This document shows positions 20,940 to 32,151 of a DNA stretch of 64,000 nt, piece by piece; positions within the stretch are counted from its first letter, which is position 1, and the number at the start of each line of letters is the position of its first letter. The notes beneath the pieces are model-generated. The model saw only the letters and a list, made by a program, of their open reading frames with translations. It did not search any database and was not told the origin of the DNA. This DNA is from Neolentinus lepideus HHB14362 ss-1. Its lineage: Eukaryota > Basidiomycota > Agaricomycetes > Gloeophyllales > Gloeophyllaceae. The stretch is from contig KV425563.1 of NCBI GenBank assembly GCA_001632425.1, positions 410,660 to 474,659 on the forward strand, in the 5' to 3' direction. Both the position numbers and the translations under genes were made by a program.

Positions 20940-23900
20940 AGTGGACGATAGGGTAGAGACGACCTATGTGAAAGTCCCGATGATGGCGTCTCCCGGCGTC
21001 TCCGTAACCGCCCGGCACGGGCTAACCGGATTCCCGGCCGCGCACTCCAGCAACTTTACACGCTGCTCGTTGTGTACATCGATGAACTCGGTATTGATAT
21101 GTTCCCTCCGGCTCGACTTCTCTAATTCTTAGATACGACTTTTGGACCAAGCGGTTTCATTGATGAGCCCGTCGTCTTTCAGAGGAAGCTCTGCATAAAT
21201 GGGATTGGCAACGAGCAGAAAGTATGACTGCTTTGTCTCAAAAAGCCAGGAACTTGTGAATGCGCCGAATTCCTGTCTTAGCTGCAGCATACAAGGTAAG
21301 CTGTGAAGGATCTTTGTATGGGTGACATGCTAATACATCCACCATCAGGATGACTGGACAATAAGGCACCATTCAATGAAGGATACGACGATTACAGCAT
21401 ATTTTCATTTCGAAGGCGATGTGTGTTTTACTGACCTGGCCACTGATGACAGTATCTCTGGATTTACACCTTGCTGGCGTCGGCTTCATTTTTACGAAGC
21501 TAGACATTGCCGTCCGCATCGTCCGACTGCAAGATGGCAGAATGTGCGACCTGCTGAAGGCATGCTTCGGCAAGAATGATGTGCATTTTCATTTTGAACA
21601 ATGTGTGAATTATTCAAAATGCTCTCGGGTTTTGCGTGCGTATCGAATAATGATATCGTGTCCGCCGTGCCAGCGTACGTTACGTGCTATATACAAGTAT
21701 GATCATTTTCGTCATGAGTTCCTCCATCCTTTTTCTTCCGCTGCGCTAACCCGTGCGCTAGCCCAAATGTTCGAATATAAAAAACCAGCCAGAGGTGGTC
21801 AACGTGTTAGAAATGCAGAATATCTCGAAAGCGTCGAAAGCAAAAAAAGGTCGGTGGGTATTCGTAACACCCACGATGCAGCTATCTGCAGTGAGGATCA
21901 AAGAGCAAACTTGCGAAAGGGATACATCCTGATGTGAAAACGGGCTCGAAATTTGTAAGTGATGGTGTCGCGTAGAGTTCTGATCTATGGTGCAGCGTTG
22001 AGATACGATGGTATAAGACCCAAAGAACAAGAACACACTCACAAGGTGCGTAAATTCGTCTCGTCAATGCGTTCCCGCAACTTCCTGCGAGGCTGCCTCA
22101 TGCGATCACGCAGTAGGACCATCCGCCGGTGCCACTCGCTTCCTCGTCGATGGGCGTAGAGGTCGTTACGGAGGTGTCTTCGACTTGCTCAGTCGAGAAC
22201 GCCACAATGGTCATGGAGTCCATTTCTTTAACGGCAGCGAAAGAGGAAGATATCGCAACGAGAAGTGCTGAGAAGACAGTGAGCTCGATGAAAGCCAATT
22301 GCTTAAGGATCAGTCGACCTGCGACTGAGCACTCTTTATACGAGTACTGGGCACTGGGAATGAGTAGGAAATGTCAACGCTACTTGTGCCTTTCAGCGTG
22401 CAGGACAATAGACATAGTTAATCATATCTCTGGGAGCCGTGCAGATGTATGACCGCTCCTCCGTACCCAGGCCGCTAGTCACAAAGTTTAGCGGTCGCGC
22501 GAGAGACAATAAGATGCCCGGCAAGGACTGCTCGTGCGTCTGTATCGCGATACGGATCTGCAGCCTGATCTCAGCAGGACAATAAGAGTGTCTTTTTATG
22601 GATATCGGAGGCACGTACAGTGGCAGTGAATGAACGAAGCAGCAGCTCTGTGCGTCAGAGCGACTGTGTAGTAATCACGCTGCCGACTATAGTGATCGCA
22701 GGACAATGACTACGTGCCATTCGGTTGTGGGCGGCACCGAGAGCGGATATATAGGAAGGCAGACTGTTTGCCGCATTCTTCTCTACTCATGCTAAAGATA
22801 CGCCGTTCAATATTGCCTGGGATGCGGTCGGGAATGCATGAGTCAGCATTTCACTGGTACGGAATGGCGCAGACAATAGTGAAGTGTTCTGTCGCGTGAG
22901 TCCGGCTTTGCTTGAGAGTTCGGAGCATGATCCTCCCACCGGTCCCTTCGGCCGGATCGAGGCCAGGAAGGACGCAGAAGCAAAGGTGCCTCTAATATCG
23001 GATTAATGCCACAAAAGTCGATCCAGTGTGCAGGGTCTTCCATGCCATTTAACTTGTGGATCGACTCCTTTGTGGGTCGCATGTGAACACAGAACGTAAG
23101 AGTCATGCTCCTCCTACAGGTACTTGCTAAGAAGAGAGATCTTACAAGTCACGTTTATGCAGAACATTGTGGATACGATATGGAAGTTCTGCTTTGAAGT
23201 GTCCCATATCAGTCACTGAGTCAATAACGAATGCTGAGGACTGACGCGTGGCTACCGGGTCAGCAAAAGTTGCTCGAACCTTGGAAAGACAATAAGACAA
23301 GGGAAAGGACTCACGCTGGATAGCCTTGAAGCAGGATGGTGATTCGGGCTCGCAGACTCATCCCGCCGCGTCAAATTAGTCGTGCTGTGAGTGGTTGTGG
23401 AACTCCGCTGAATATCACAGTAGTTGTATGACGGATAAACCTAATGCTCATCGCCAGCTGTAAGCCGAGATAAATTTATTCAGGAAAAGGAATGGTGCGA
23501 ACGTTTCTGTAGTGCATTTCAAGGGCCGCGTGCGATTCAGTCATATCCTAGACAGGTCTTAGGAACATGACATGGATAATCAGTGAGCGCAACCTCCGTA
23601 AGAGACAATAAGGAAGACAGAACTGACGTGCAATATCCTTCCCCAGGGAAATACCCGACTTGCGGTAAAGCAGGTACATTCTAGACATCGTTCTCACAGC
23701 TCCTGAGCGGCAGGTGACTGTGGTCATCTCGGGTCAGCATCTGTTGCAGACAGATGACAATAGAGACAGACTCCACCTTGATCGTAACGTGAGATGAAAT
23801 GCTACTTGTCGATGGATGTTACGACTAGGCGTGTCTCGAATGACGGCTTGTTAGAATCAGGCACGCTACCGCTGCGGATGGTGACAATTTGGCCCGACAG

Positions 23901-25321
23901 TTAACTATCTAACAAGAGAGAGACAATAAGACCATTGAACCATAGGAATAAAGCGGTGAAGCGGCTTACTTATAATAGCGTTCTAAAGTTAGATTTTACA
24001 GTTCAAATTACCGGAAATTGCACACTTCATCACACATATTCGTCTGAATTTCATACTTTTGCTATGGTTGCTGGAAAGCCGGGTCTTCAAATGTCGCACC
24101 AAAACTTCGCAATAAGGAATAGGGGCGTTATTATTCATACACAACGCTTTGAAATCGCAATATGCGGCGCGAAAACTCCTCCTAGTATATAAATCAGAGT
24201 CATTATCAGGTTGGACGACAGATCTGCGAGAGGGTGCATCCATGTCGCTGGATAGAGGGCCTATAGATCACCTACGCACCTCTATTGCTGTGTAGCCAAC
24301 AACGACCATTATCATATAGCACATCAGGCCAAAGAAGGGCAGAACTTTTGTCCATCAGATCATATTGCTTGATGATGGGTACGTGCTTCCTGGATTGGGA
24401 TACAATGACTTGATGGCGTTTTGCTCTCCGTGGAAGGAAAACATCCCGGCTTCAAAACCGCAGTTATCTAAGATTGATAGAATGCATAGGCAATCATTCG
24501 TCACCCAAGAGGCTGTTGTTGTCCTAGCGACGAACTTCGGTCATGATGTTGAGCATGAAAGACGCAGCAAAAATCATACTCGGCTAACTCAAGTTTCCGT
24601 CCAGTAACTGAGTACCTTTGAATCCCTTCTGGAAAATTCCAACTAGATATTTTGAAAACTCTGGGCGGGAGCTCAGGCTGGTATAAGCAGAGAATCACGG
24701 TCAGCGTTGACAGCTGGCTAGTATTGTAGCCAGTGGCCGCGCTACAGAACGATAGGCGTTCTGAGAAACTCCTCCAAGTAATTTGATCCTTACCGGAAAT
24801 TATTTAATCACTTTCGCCAATCTTCACTACCTCGGCCATCCGAATGAGATAAATTTCTGCACCCCGTCTTCCTGGGGAAGAACTGAGAAACGACTGTCGT
24901 TTTGCGGCACGTGACTATACCGCATGATTTAGGGTTAAGGCTTCCCAATAAGGGTCTAGTATTGTCAGCGGTTCGCCTGGTGCAATTGAAACCGCATTCT
25001 TTGGTTAAAGCACAGACGCGAATCCAAATAATAGTACGTGGACAAGGAAATATAGAACAGGACTATCGATATGCTGTATATCTCTGACTGTGGTAGCTGT
25101 CTATCTACGACAAGTTCCGTGTGCAAGCGGGGCGCGCGGGAAATGCTCGGTGACATTGTTGGAGAGGAGACCAAGGACAATTCAACCTTAAAAAAAAGGC
25201 CAAGCTTCTGGTGTTCGGTAAATTATCCTTCTGCGATATACATCAATGAGCACTGCAATGTCTATCATGATCATATGTCAGTAAGTTCGTCCGGTCTATA
25301 TCACACCATCTACCTCCACAT
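20940..25321. other. 4.4 kb without an assembled gene; repeated GACAATAAG word
   Basis: No frame here matches a family I recognise. The word GACAATAAG occurs six times on the plus strand (21357, 22505, 22578, 23288, 23604, 23922), with near variants at 22404, 22701, 22869 and 23754. On the minus strand some copies (TTATTGTC followed by pyrimidines and AG) sit where splice acceptors could be, and short minus-strand frames near 23290-23150 look exon-like. The stretch may hold a diverged or decayed multi-exon minus-strand gene, but I could not assemble one. Confidence 0.3.
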
Positions 25322-26060
25322 CTAGGCTAGATAGACGAGGGAAGGAATTATGATGAGCAAGACCGCCAGCATTCCGGTAATGTATTGTATTCGCGGTGCA
25401 GAAGGTGCGGATGCGGATTTATTGCTAAATAGAAAAGCTATGAGCAGGACAAACCCATATGTGTGAAAGATTCGAGGGCTTACTTTGGCGAGCCGCTGCT
25501 CCCGCTTTTGCAACGCCTTCACCTTCATCACGGCAAGAAGGCCTTCAATTACAGGCTTGCTGTTCACCGGACCGTCACCATGGTTTAGTATGTCTACCCG
25601 TTGTACAATGTAGAGCCGGAGAACTGTATGCCATCGGAGGTCGAGTAGTACTTGGAGGTGGTGATGTTGTGGGAGGTTACGTTGCCGACGAGCCAGTCGC
25701 AGCCAAGGTTGTAGCCATTAGGTATGATGTCGCGATTCTCTTAACATAGTGTAAGTACTCGGCATAATTCGTTGAGATGTAATACAAACGTGACAGAGGA
25801 AGCTCTTCGCTCACGGCCATGAATATAGCACCGCTGTCGGCTAATAATACATCAGTTCTTAGTCTGTCAACAAGGTATACTCACCCACGTAGTGGCACTC
25901 GTTCCGTTCTGCACCTGTTATCTGAAATGATTTCCGCCCTGCACCGTGTCTGTGCATGCTCCAAAGGCTCGGGTTATGATAGTGCCGACCTCATGCTCTT
26001 CAATCCGTCCCAGCATGCGCTCGACATTCACTGGCTAGCCCCGGCAACTGACCAACACAC
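25322..26060 (-). CDS. Secreted GPI-type basidiomycete protein (3' part resolved)
   Basis: Minus-strand exon pieces recall a basidiomycete family of extracellular proteins of unknown function. Around 25.97-25.87 kb there is DTVQGGNHF, then QVQNGTSATT. Around 25.85-25.81 kb there is SGAIFMAVSEELP. Around 25.73-25.62 kb there is PNGYNLGCDWLVGN followed by N-glycosylation sites. Around 25.58-25.50 kb there is PVIEGLLAVMKVKALQ. The last exon is Ser/Ala/Pro-rich and then strongly hydrophobic (ITGMLAVLLIIIPSLVYLA, stop at 25322-25324), as in GPI-anchor signals. I could not fix the 5' exon or signal peptide; the start probably lies between 26.1 and 26.5 kb. A stop between the third and fourth pieces needs an intron, so partial decay is possible. 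Confidence 0.5.
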
Positions 26061-26099
26061 ACGCTCTATGGCCGGCTGATGGTGTGGAGGGATGGTGGC

Positions 26100-27215
26100 A
26101 AGAAGGCTTACCTCGTAATGAGATGAGGGGACGGGAAGGGTTAGTGTGGGTCTGCGGGTGTGAGGGTTGCTATATGTGACTAAGAACCTAACCTATAGAC
26201 ATATATCAATCCTGCTGATTAGCGAATTCAACCTGTGTGTCGGCAATGGTCAGCATTCACACTATGCATCTAGACGTCTACAATTCCACCTATTTCTCTA
26301 GCGCAATGTTTCGTCGTGTTAAATAGCAAGAGAGTTGATGCAAATACTAGGGTCAGTACTTACCATGCAGCTAGAGTTAGTACAACCCGGCACGATGTTC
26401 ATGGCAACATAAATGACATACCATTGACTGCATCCACGGACACGTTGAGTAGGCAGTAGCCGAGCTCGGCGAGTGCGAGGAAGACAGTGTCAGCGAGAAA
26501 AGAATGCTAGGGAAAAGGAAACAATGAGAGGTAGGGACGGGATGGCAGATCAACCAAAGTGCGGCTGACTTTTATACCTCTCGATAGCCGAGCCCCAGAG
26601 AGATGCCGCAGCGAAAAATGGGCTGCACTGGTCAGCAAATCCACGAAAGAACACATTCTCTCCTGGATTCAGGGACCATGAACTTACATTGTGGCGTGAC
26701 ACACTTCCGCACAATGGTCGGCATTTATTGTAGTGCGGTTGTCCGCTCGGATTTGCATCCATTAACATTTAATAGCCGTGGTTTCCTCTTGATAGCGCAT
26801 CTGCTCATTTGGAGTGACGGGTAAATTCACAAGAGGGGGGTCCGATTGGCAGCGGAAACTTACTGTCCTCATTGTCAAATAACGATCTGTCCAATGCCTC
26901 AGACTCAGAACACGACAGAGGAGCGATAATCCCTCCACTGAATTGTCCTGAATCCAGAGCTTGACCGTCCCAGAAATATTCACTGCGAGAAGTGCACTGC
27001 CTCACTTCTTCTCGACGCGTCTGGAATTATTGCTCTCGCAACAAGGCAATGACTATTACTTCTCATCCCAAAACGGCCGATAGGGTCGGAGGCGTGGCGC
27101 AGGGTTGTTGACCTGAGAAGCCACCCATGTTAGCATTGAAAACCTGTGATCCATCAGAAGCTCACCCTCAATTATTTACCAAGTGGTTATGCTATATTCA
27201 AATACATCTCATCCC
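26100..27215. other. Probable 5' part of the preceding gene, then nothing recognised
   Basis: On the minus strand, CTAACTCTAG and GTAAGTACTGACCC near 26.34-26.37 kb look like intron signals, and a Ser-rich frame lies near 26.45-26.49 kb. These would suit upstream exons of the secreted-protein gene but could not be joined. No recognisable gene is seen from 26.55 to 27.2 kb. Confidence 0.3.
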
Positions 27216-27876
27216 TTACTCAGAAGACCCTGGCCACCGACTCACGGTACGCAACCTCAACGTCATAGATACCGTGCTCCTTGAGGAGATTGAGGATGGT
27301 GTTGGAAGAGTGGAATGCGACCTCGCCGGTGAGAGTATTGGGAAAGACTCCCACCCAAGTCGTGACAGGCGTGATAATGACTGTCCCAGACGGGGCAACC
27401 TTGGTGTTGTCCTGCTCAACGTCCTGGTCCTCCTCGACGTCGTCGTTCTCCTCCACCCAGCTGAAAAGAAAAAGGTCAATGGACGTCAACAGGATCTTTT
27501 GCTGGTCGAGCAGTTCAACAACCTTGGAATGAATGTCAGTCCGCAGATTGTTGCAAGTTGAGAAGGTCACAAACATTAGATTGAATAGTAGCCCAAAGGT
27601 TGTCCTTGCTAAGTTTGGGGTGCTCATAGACTGGCAGAAGCCGCATGGGACGAAGATCTTGCTCTGGCCCTGAGGGCACTGTAAAGACATCCTTGGACGT
27701 TCGGAAGACCACGATTTAGAATCTCTCTGGCACACGTGGCGCACTCCTCGTCGAATGCTGCTGAGTTGATGTAAAGCTCCAAGGCATCATGTGCTAGAAA
27801 AGTAGACGAGTGGGTTAGTATAGAAGAAGACCAATAAAACATAAAAGAACTCGCTCGTGGGAGGCTCATCAGACAT
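27216..27876 (-). pseudogene. Truncated basidiomycete hypothetical protein
   Basis: The minus-strand frame 27744-27220 includes PVTTWVGVFPNTLTGEVAF and LLKEHGIYDVEVAYRESVAR, which I recall as a conserved segment of a long (over 500 residues) Agaricomycete protein family of unknown function. Here the frame stops two codons after VAR (at 27220) and the expected downstream domain is absent. Upstream, an ATG at 27874-27876 (MSDEPPTSE), a possible intron with branch site TACTAAC, and HDALELYINSAAFDEECA on the other side look like exon 1 and 2, but the splice leaves the wrong phase. Loss of the C-terminal part and a broken 5' junction suggest a pseudogene. Confidence 0.5.
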
Positions 27877-27879
27877 TGT

Positions 27880-28232
27880 TAAGAGTTCTGACTCCTGAGT
27901 AACGTGTGGGTTATCAGAGCAGTCTATAGTATAGCTACAGCGCTCTTATATATCCCATGAGTGGTGAGTCATATAATCAAGAACAAACAATAAAATAAAG
28001 AAGGTGAAGAAATTTATACAGCCTAATATGTGTCTCCCGCCTGCCACATCGTCCTAAACAGGAGGGACAGCAGACTCGTTCGGGCTTCTCCGCGGCGGCA
28101 CGACACGGCACCAGCGGTGCCATCAAACACGAGAAATTGAGAAACAGAAACTTATTGAGGGCTAATACTACTCACAGACTCGACGCCTACCCTCGACTCT
28201 CCTTTTCCTTCACCCTCATCTGTATCGAAACA
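27880..28232. promoter_or_regulatory. Intergenic region upstream of ATP synthase g
   Basis: No gene seen. The last 60 bases before the ATG at 28233 are pyrimidine-rich (CTCTCCTTTTCCTTCACCC), typical of fungal housekeeping 5' leaders. Confidence 0.4.
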
Positions 28233-28890
28233 ATGATGCGTCCCACGTCGTTGTTTGTAGCTGCCCGCCGTGTGCCCCAGCAGTCCCGACGCATGGTGTC
28301 GACCTCGACAGAAAACGCGCAGAAGAAGGCACAGGAATACATGGCTACCGCACAAAAGTACGGTGCTCAGGGTTTTGAGACGGCAAAAAAGGCACTTGGA
28401 CCTGTCGGAGAGAAGGCTGGAAACATGCTTGGCTGTGAGTATTCATCCACATCACGTTCGTGTAGGCGACAGCTATTGCTGCGTTTCGTTGCCCCATTTG
28501 CAGCGCTATTTGCGACAAGATTTTCTCTAATCACCTCTTTATTCTCATCTCTTTGCCTGTGTAGCTTACAAAGAGCCGTTGCTGTACAACGTTTCTGTTG
28601 CAAGAGAACTCCTGAAGCAAGTTTACGTCGCCGAACGACTACAACCACCCACTTCAATATCCACCCTCACCAACGCATACTCCACCATCTACGCTCGTGC
28701 GAGTAATCCGGCGTACTGGAGGGAGATTTTCAGGAATGGAGACTGGGCGAAGATCGGTGTATATGGGCTTGAGGCGTACGGTATCTTCAAAGTGAGTTTT
28801 TCAGTTTTGAGGCCGACGGATATGACTGACTTTGCATAGATTGGCGAGATTATCGGACGCCGAAGTCTTGTTGGCTACGACTTACACTAG
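28233..28890 (+). CDS. ATP20: Mitochondrial F1Fo ATP synthase subunit g
   Basis: Small inner-membrane subunit at the dimer interface of ATP synthase, needed for dimer rows and cristae shape rather than catalysis. Three exons, 28233-28434, 28565-28791 and 28840-28890, sum to 480 nt (159 residues) with a clean frame. The start has two ATGs (MMRPTSLF) and an Arg/Ser-rich presequence. The core shows SYKEPLLYNVSVARELLKQV and NPAYWREIFRNGDWAKIGVY followed by LEAYGIFKIGEIIGRRSLVG, the conserved end with the glycine-rich membrane helix. Length and ending fit the family. Both introns are GT-AG (GTGAGT donors). Confidence 0.92.
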
Positions 28891-29741
28891 AAGTCATTTC
28901 ATTAGACCCGCCTGCAAACATGTATAGAAGGCCTTTTGCTAATTATTCGCTTTGTCTGCACATGTTGAAGCAGGTCAATTCACATCGTTATGTTGTCAAG
29001 AGCTAACATGTTTGAAATATGCAACGTCCAGAAAACGGTGATGATAGACCTTACGCTCAGGCTATGCCGCGTAAGTCATCCGGCATTCGTATTAGAGATG
29101 CCTACACGAACAGCTATCTGTGGTATTGATTGATTTCGTTTCGAAGAGACACACCTTTCAAAGGTTGCTGTAACAATGGCGAGGTAATACAAATTCTGAT
29201 GGGTGGCCCGCAGGCAGGTTAGAGATATATTGCGATGTCCGCACCATATTGCGCATACTCCGTTGATGCGACTTATAAGACACCCTAGACATACCTGGGT
29301 TTACATGACTGCAGGGCTGCCTACTTGCAATGTGCGACCAGTAGCCATTCTAATCGCTGCCCACAAGGCGGGGCTCTCGACAGAGTTTTTACGGCAAAAT
29401 ATAGACAAGGCAATAGGTAATAACTCTAACCGATATGAATATTTTTGTCGATACTGATTTCCTCGCGATGACGTTACAGTCCCCGAGTTACGGCGACCGC
29501 TTTCCTGCGGTGAAGCTCAGGATGCAAAGTGTCAGCATATCCCTCAGGCACATCAATTCAGACCGCGGATGTGGCTGTGCGTATGATGCCCAACTCAAAC
29601 CAAGGCCTCGATGTTGGGGCGGCATCTCTGTGCCCTCTCCCCTTATTGGGTTGTTCCGCCCTCCTGATCCACATATGTCCGCGCCAGTGTCGGCCCGGGT
29701 CTTGACTCTCGTACGGCTGCCGTCGGTTTAGGTGTAGTATT
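28891..29741. other. Intergenic, no gene seen
   Basis: Short frames at 29203-29457 and 29435-29731 show no family resemblance, splice logic or signal peptide. Probably intergenic between ATP synthase g and the DUF6534 gene. Confidence 0.4.
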
Positions 29742-31502
29742 ATGATGGGACCATATAGTATATACAGGGCTAGTGGGGTCCGTAATCTTGTGTTGCAGAC
29801 GACCTCTGACCCCCCGCCTGACCCGTCGAACTACGTCAAAGATGGCGGTCATGGACTTGGTGTAAGGTTAGATTTTCAGTATGTCACGGGCATCGCTAAC
29901 TGTCCCGCGCCAGTCTGGGCCCTACTCTGATAGGTTTGTAGTGCGCATCAGGATTTGCGGCCAATCACTGAAATGAATTCGTATTCTAGGGGTCATGTTT
30001 AATGTCTTCCTATTCGGCTGCGTAGTCACTCAATGCTACATGTATTTTATCACGTTCAAAACGTGAGTGGCCATGATCAGATATGGTGAAGCAGGTATTC
30101 ATAGTATAACGGCCCTCTTCCAGTGACGCTCTGAGGACCCGTATCTTGGTGAAAATACCTCTCACACGTGCGCTGACGGTTGGCCTTGTTTACTGAGGGC
30201 GACTATGGTCCTAGGTGTGGTTCCTTCTTATAGCCGACGCCTTGAACTCTGCCTTCGAGTGTGTCGTCGCCTATGGCTATACAATTACAGATTTCGGTCC
30301 GCCTCTTATCTTCATTCGATGTCCTATCGGAGTAATTTTCTGACGATACTGAGCAGGCGACTTTGAAGCCGCTTCAAATGGAAACTGGCGGGCTGGTACT
30401 GGCCCAGTCCTAATTGTAAGCCTTTTCGGGCTGGTGGAAGCGTCAGGACGCATTTATCACTCGGTTATCCAGGGCGTTATAGCCGCAACAGTGCAAGGAT
30501 TTTATGCATGGAGAGTCTACCGCCTGACGCAGATGCGGTGGTTCTTCATCTTGATTTGCATCCTCATATTCCTCCAATTTTGTGTGTTCTTCATGAACCG
30601 TGTCGTGTTCATCTGAACTGACCGTATCGCTACTGCAGTGGGCGCGACACTGACCGGTATCGCGGGGAGCATCATCACACCGCTTGTACAGTGGAATCGA
30701 TGGGAGGTCAGAGTCCCCATTGTCGTGTGGTTAGTCCTGGCAGCGCTGGTGGATTGTCTGATTACATTCACTCTCACGTTCCACCTAGTGAGTCTACTCG
30801 TCGAGCTCATTGAGATCGTTCTCACCTTCCTGTCTCCAGAAACAAAGCCGAACAGGCTTCGCTATCACTGATGATCTAATCACCAGAATTATCCGACGTA
30901 GGTTTCCTATCTTCCCACGATAATGTACCTTTTCTGACGCAATCGCCTGCACGTGAAGTAACGGTGCAGACTGGTATGCTTACCGCTCTATGGGCAGTGC
31001 TTGATCTCATCCTCTACTTGTCGCTGGTGAGTGTCTGCTGTTAATTATTACCCTTTGGGGTCCTGACATAGGAGACAGAGCTCCCCCGTCCACCTTATCT
31101 TTAATCTTGCGCTACCAAAGTTGTACACAAATTCCCTTCTGTCCACGTTGAACGCACGGATGATGAATGGCGATTCTAGCCATTCTAATCCTGTAATCAC
31201 CGAGCAAATGTGGAGGGATCCTCAACAGGAGGGAACCAACGTCAGTGGGATTTGTGTCACCACCACCGTGCGTACAGCTCTTTCGTCTCCATAGGGTGAC
31301 ACTGATTGTCTGTGGTACCAGATCGAGCGGGAAGAGTACGAGCTGTCAGATAACAAAAGGATCGGTATTCCTATCGATACCGATGACCGTACGTCCTTCA
31401 TGTTTATCCAAGGTTTTGCCACCCTAACGCGATATAGTCGCGGATGTTGATTTCGAAAATGCGCGGCAGAAGAAGGGCGAATATGCGGTGAGATGGCAGT
31501 AG
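29742..31502 (+). CDS. DUF6534 seven-helix membrane protein
   Basis: Basidiomycete-specific multispan protein of unknown role, a family expanded in mushrooms. I can join twelve exons: 29742-29866, 29914-29933, 29990-30062, 30124-30148, 30215-30296, 30357-30581, 30639-30787, 30840-30897, 30959-31026, 31079-31267, 31322-31388 and 31438-31502. They total 1146 nt (381 residues) with no stop. Landmarks are PPPDPSNYVKD, GPTLIGVMFNVFLFGCVV, FLLIADALNSAFECVVAYG, QGFYAWRVYRLTQ, RTGFAITDDLITRIIR, LTVQTGMLTALWAVLDL and NLALPKLYTNSLLSTLNAR, the last being the family's most conserved end. The helices carry small residues and the C-tail is charged and cytoplasm-like. The first intron has an unusual donor (GTTAGA), so the first ~45 residues are least certain. 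A receptor-like role is often suggested but is not shown. Confidence 0.85.
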
Positions 31503-32151
31503 CGCCCGTGATCAACTCTTCTCACTTGAGGTTCACACAATGTATTGTATACTTCACACACTACGCACTCTTTACTTTAGACCTGTTTCTTGCTAGTCAT
31601 GACTATCCAGTGCATTATTAAAGTTCGAGATGAGGACATATATGATATGACATTATCAATCAAAGGATGGACAATGGACGACGAGAGTATCATGGGATGC
31701 ATCATCACCCATGATAGGCCATAGATAGATACAACAACTCGCTTGCGTCGCTTTTGCTTTGGAGGTGTACATCCTACTTGTTGCCGGAGAATATTGATGC
31801 CAAGGGGAGAACCCGGCGCCGATTCAGAAAGCGACTTGGCCTTCGTTGTGGCGCGAGCTCAGCTTTATGTTTATTCCAAACTTCCTACTGGTGCACGACT
31901 TGCGAAACATTTCACGTCTGCCTCAAGGCCTCTCTTTACTCGCCTCCAGGCTTGCTGCTGCTTCGCATCTTGGCCAGACGACTGAATACGGCATACCGGG
32001 TGGCTTGGGAAGCTTGGCACAACGAGCACGCCCGTTTGTCATGGCCCTGGCACAAGACCAGCATCTCACGATATAGGCGCCTTCACTGCAGTCAAGCTAC
32101 AATGCAAGAGCAACGCTTTATACCCTGACTGTATGGTCGTGCTCCTGGAAC
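31503..32151. other. Intergenic between DUF6534 gene and GH79
   Basis: Three overlapping frames at 31743-32128 have no family resemblance and no splice logic. TTTATAC at about 32117-32123, some 35 bp before the GH79 ATG, may be its TATA box. Confidence 0.4.

Noticed and set aside
22098..22298. A small secreted protein on the minus strand with a hydrophobic start
   Set aside because: The frame opens with TTG; the first ATG follows the hydrophobic part, and no upstream exon could be joined.
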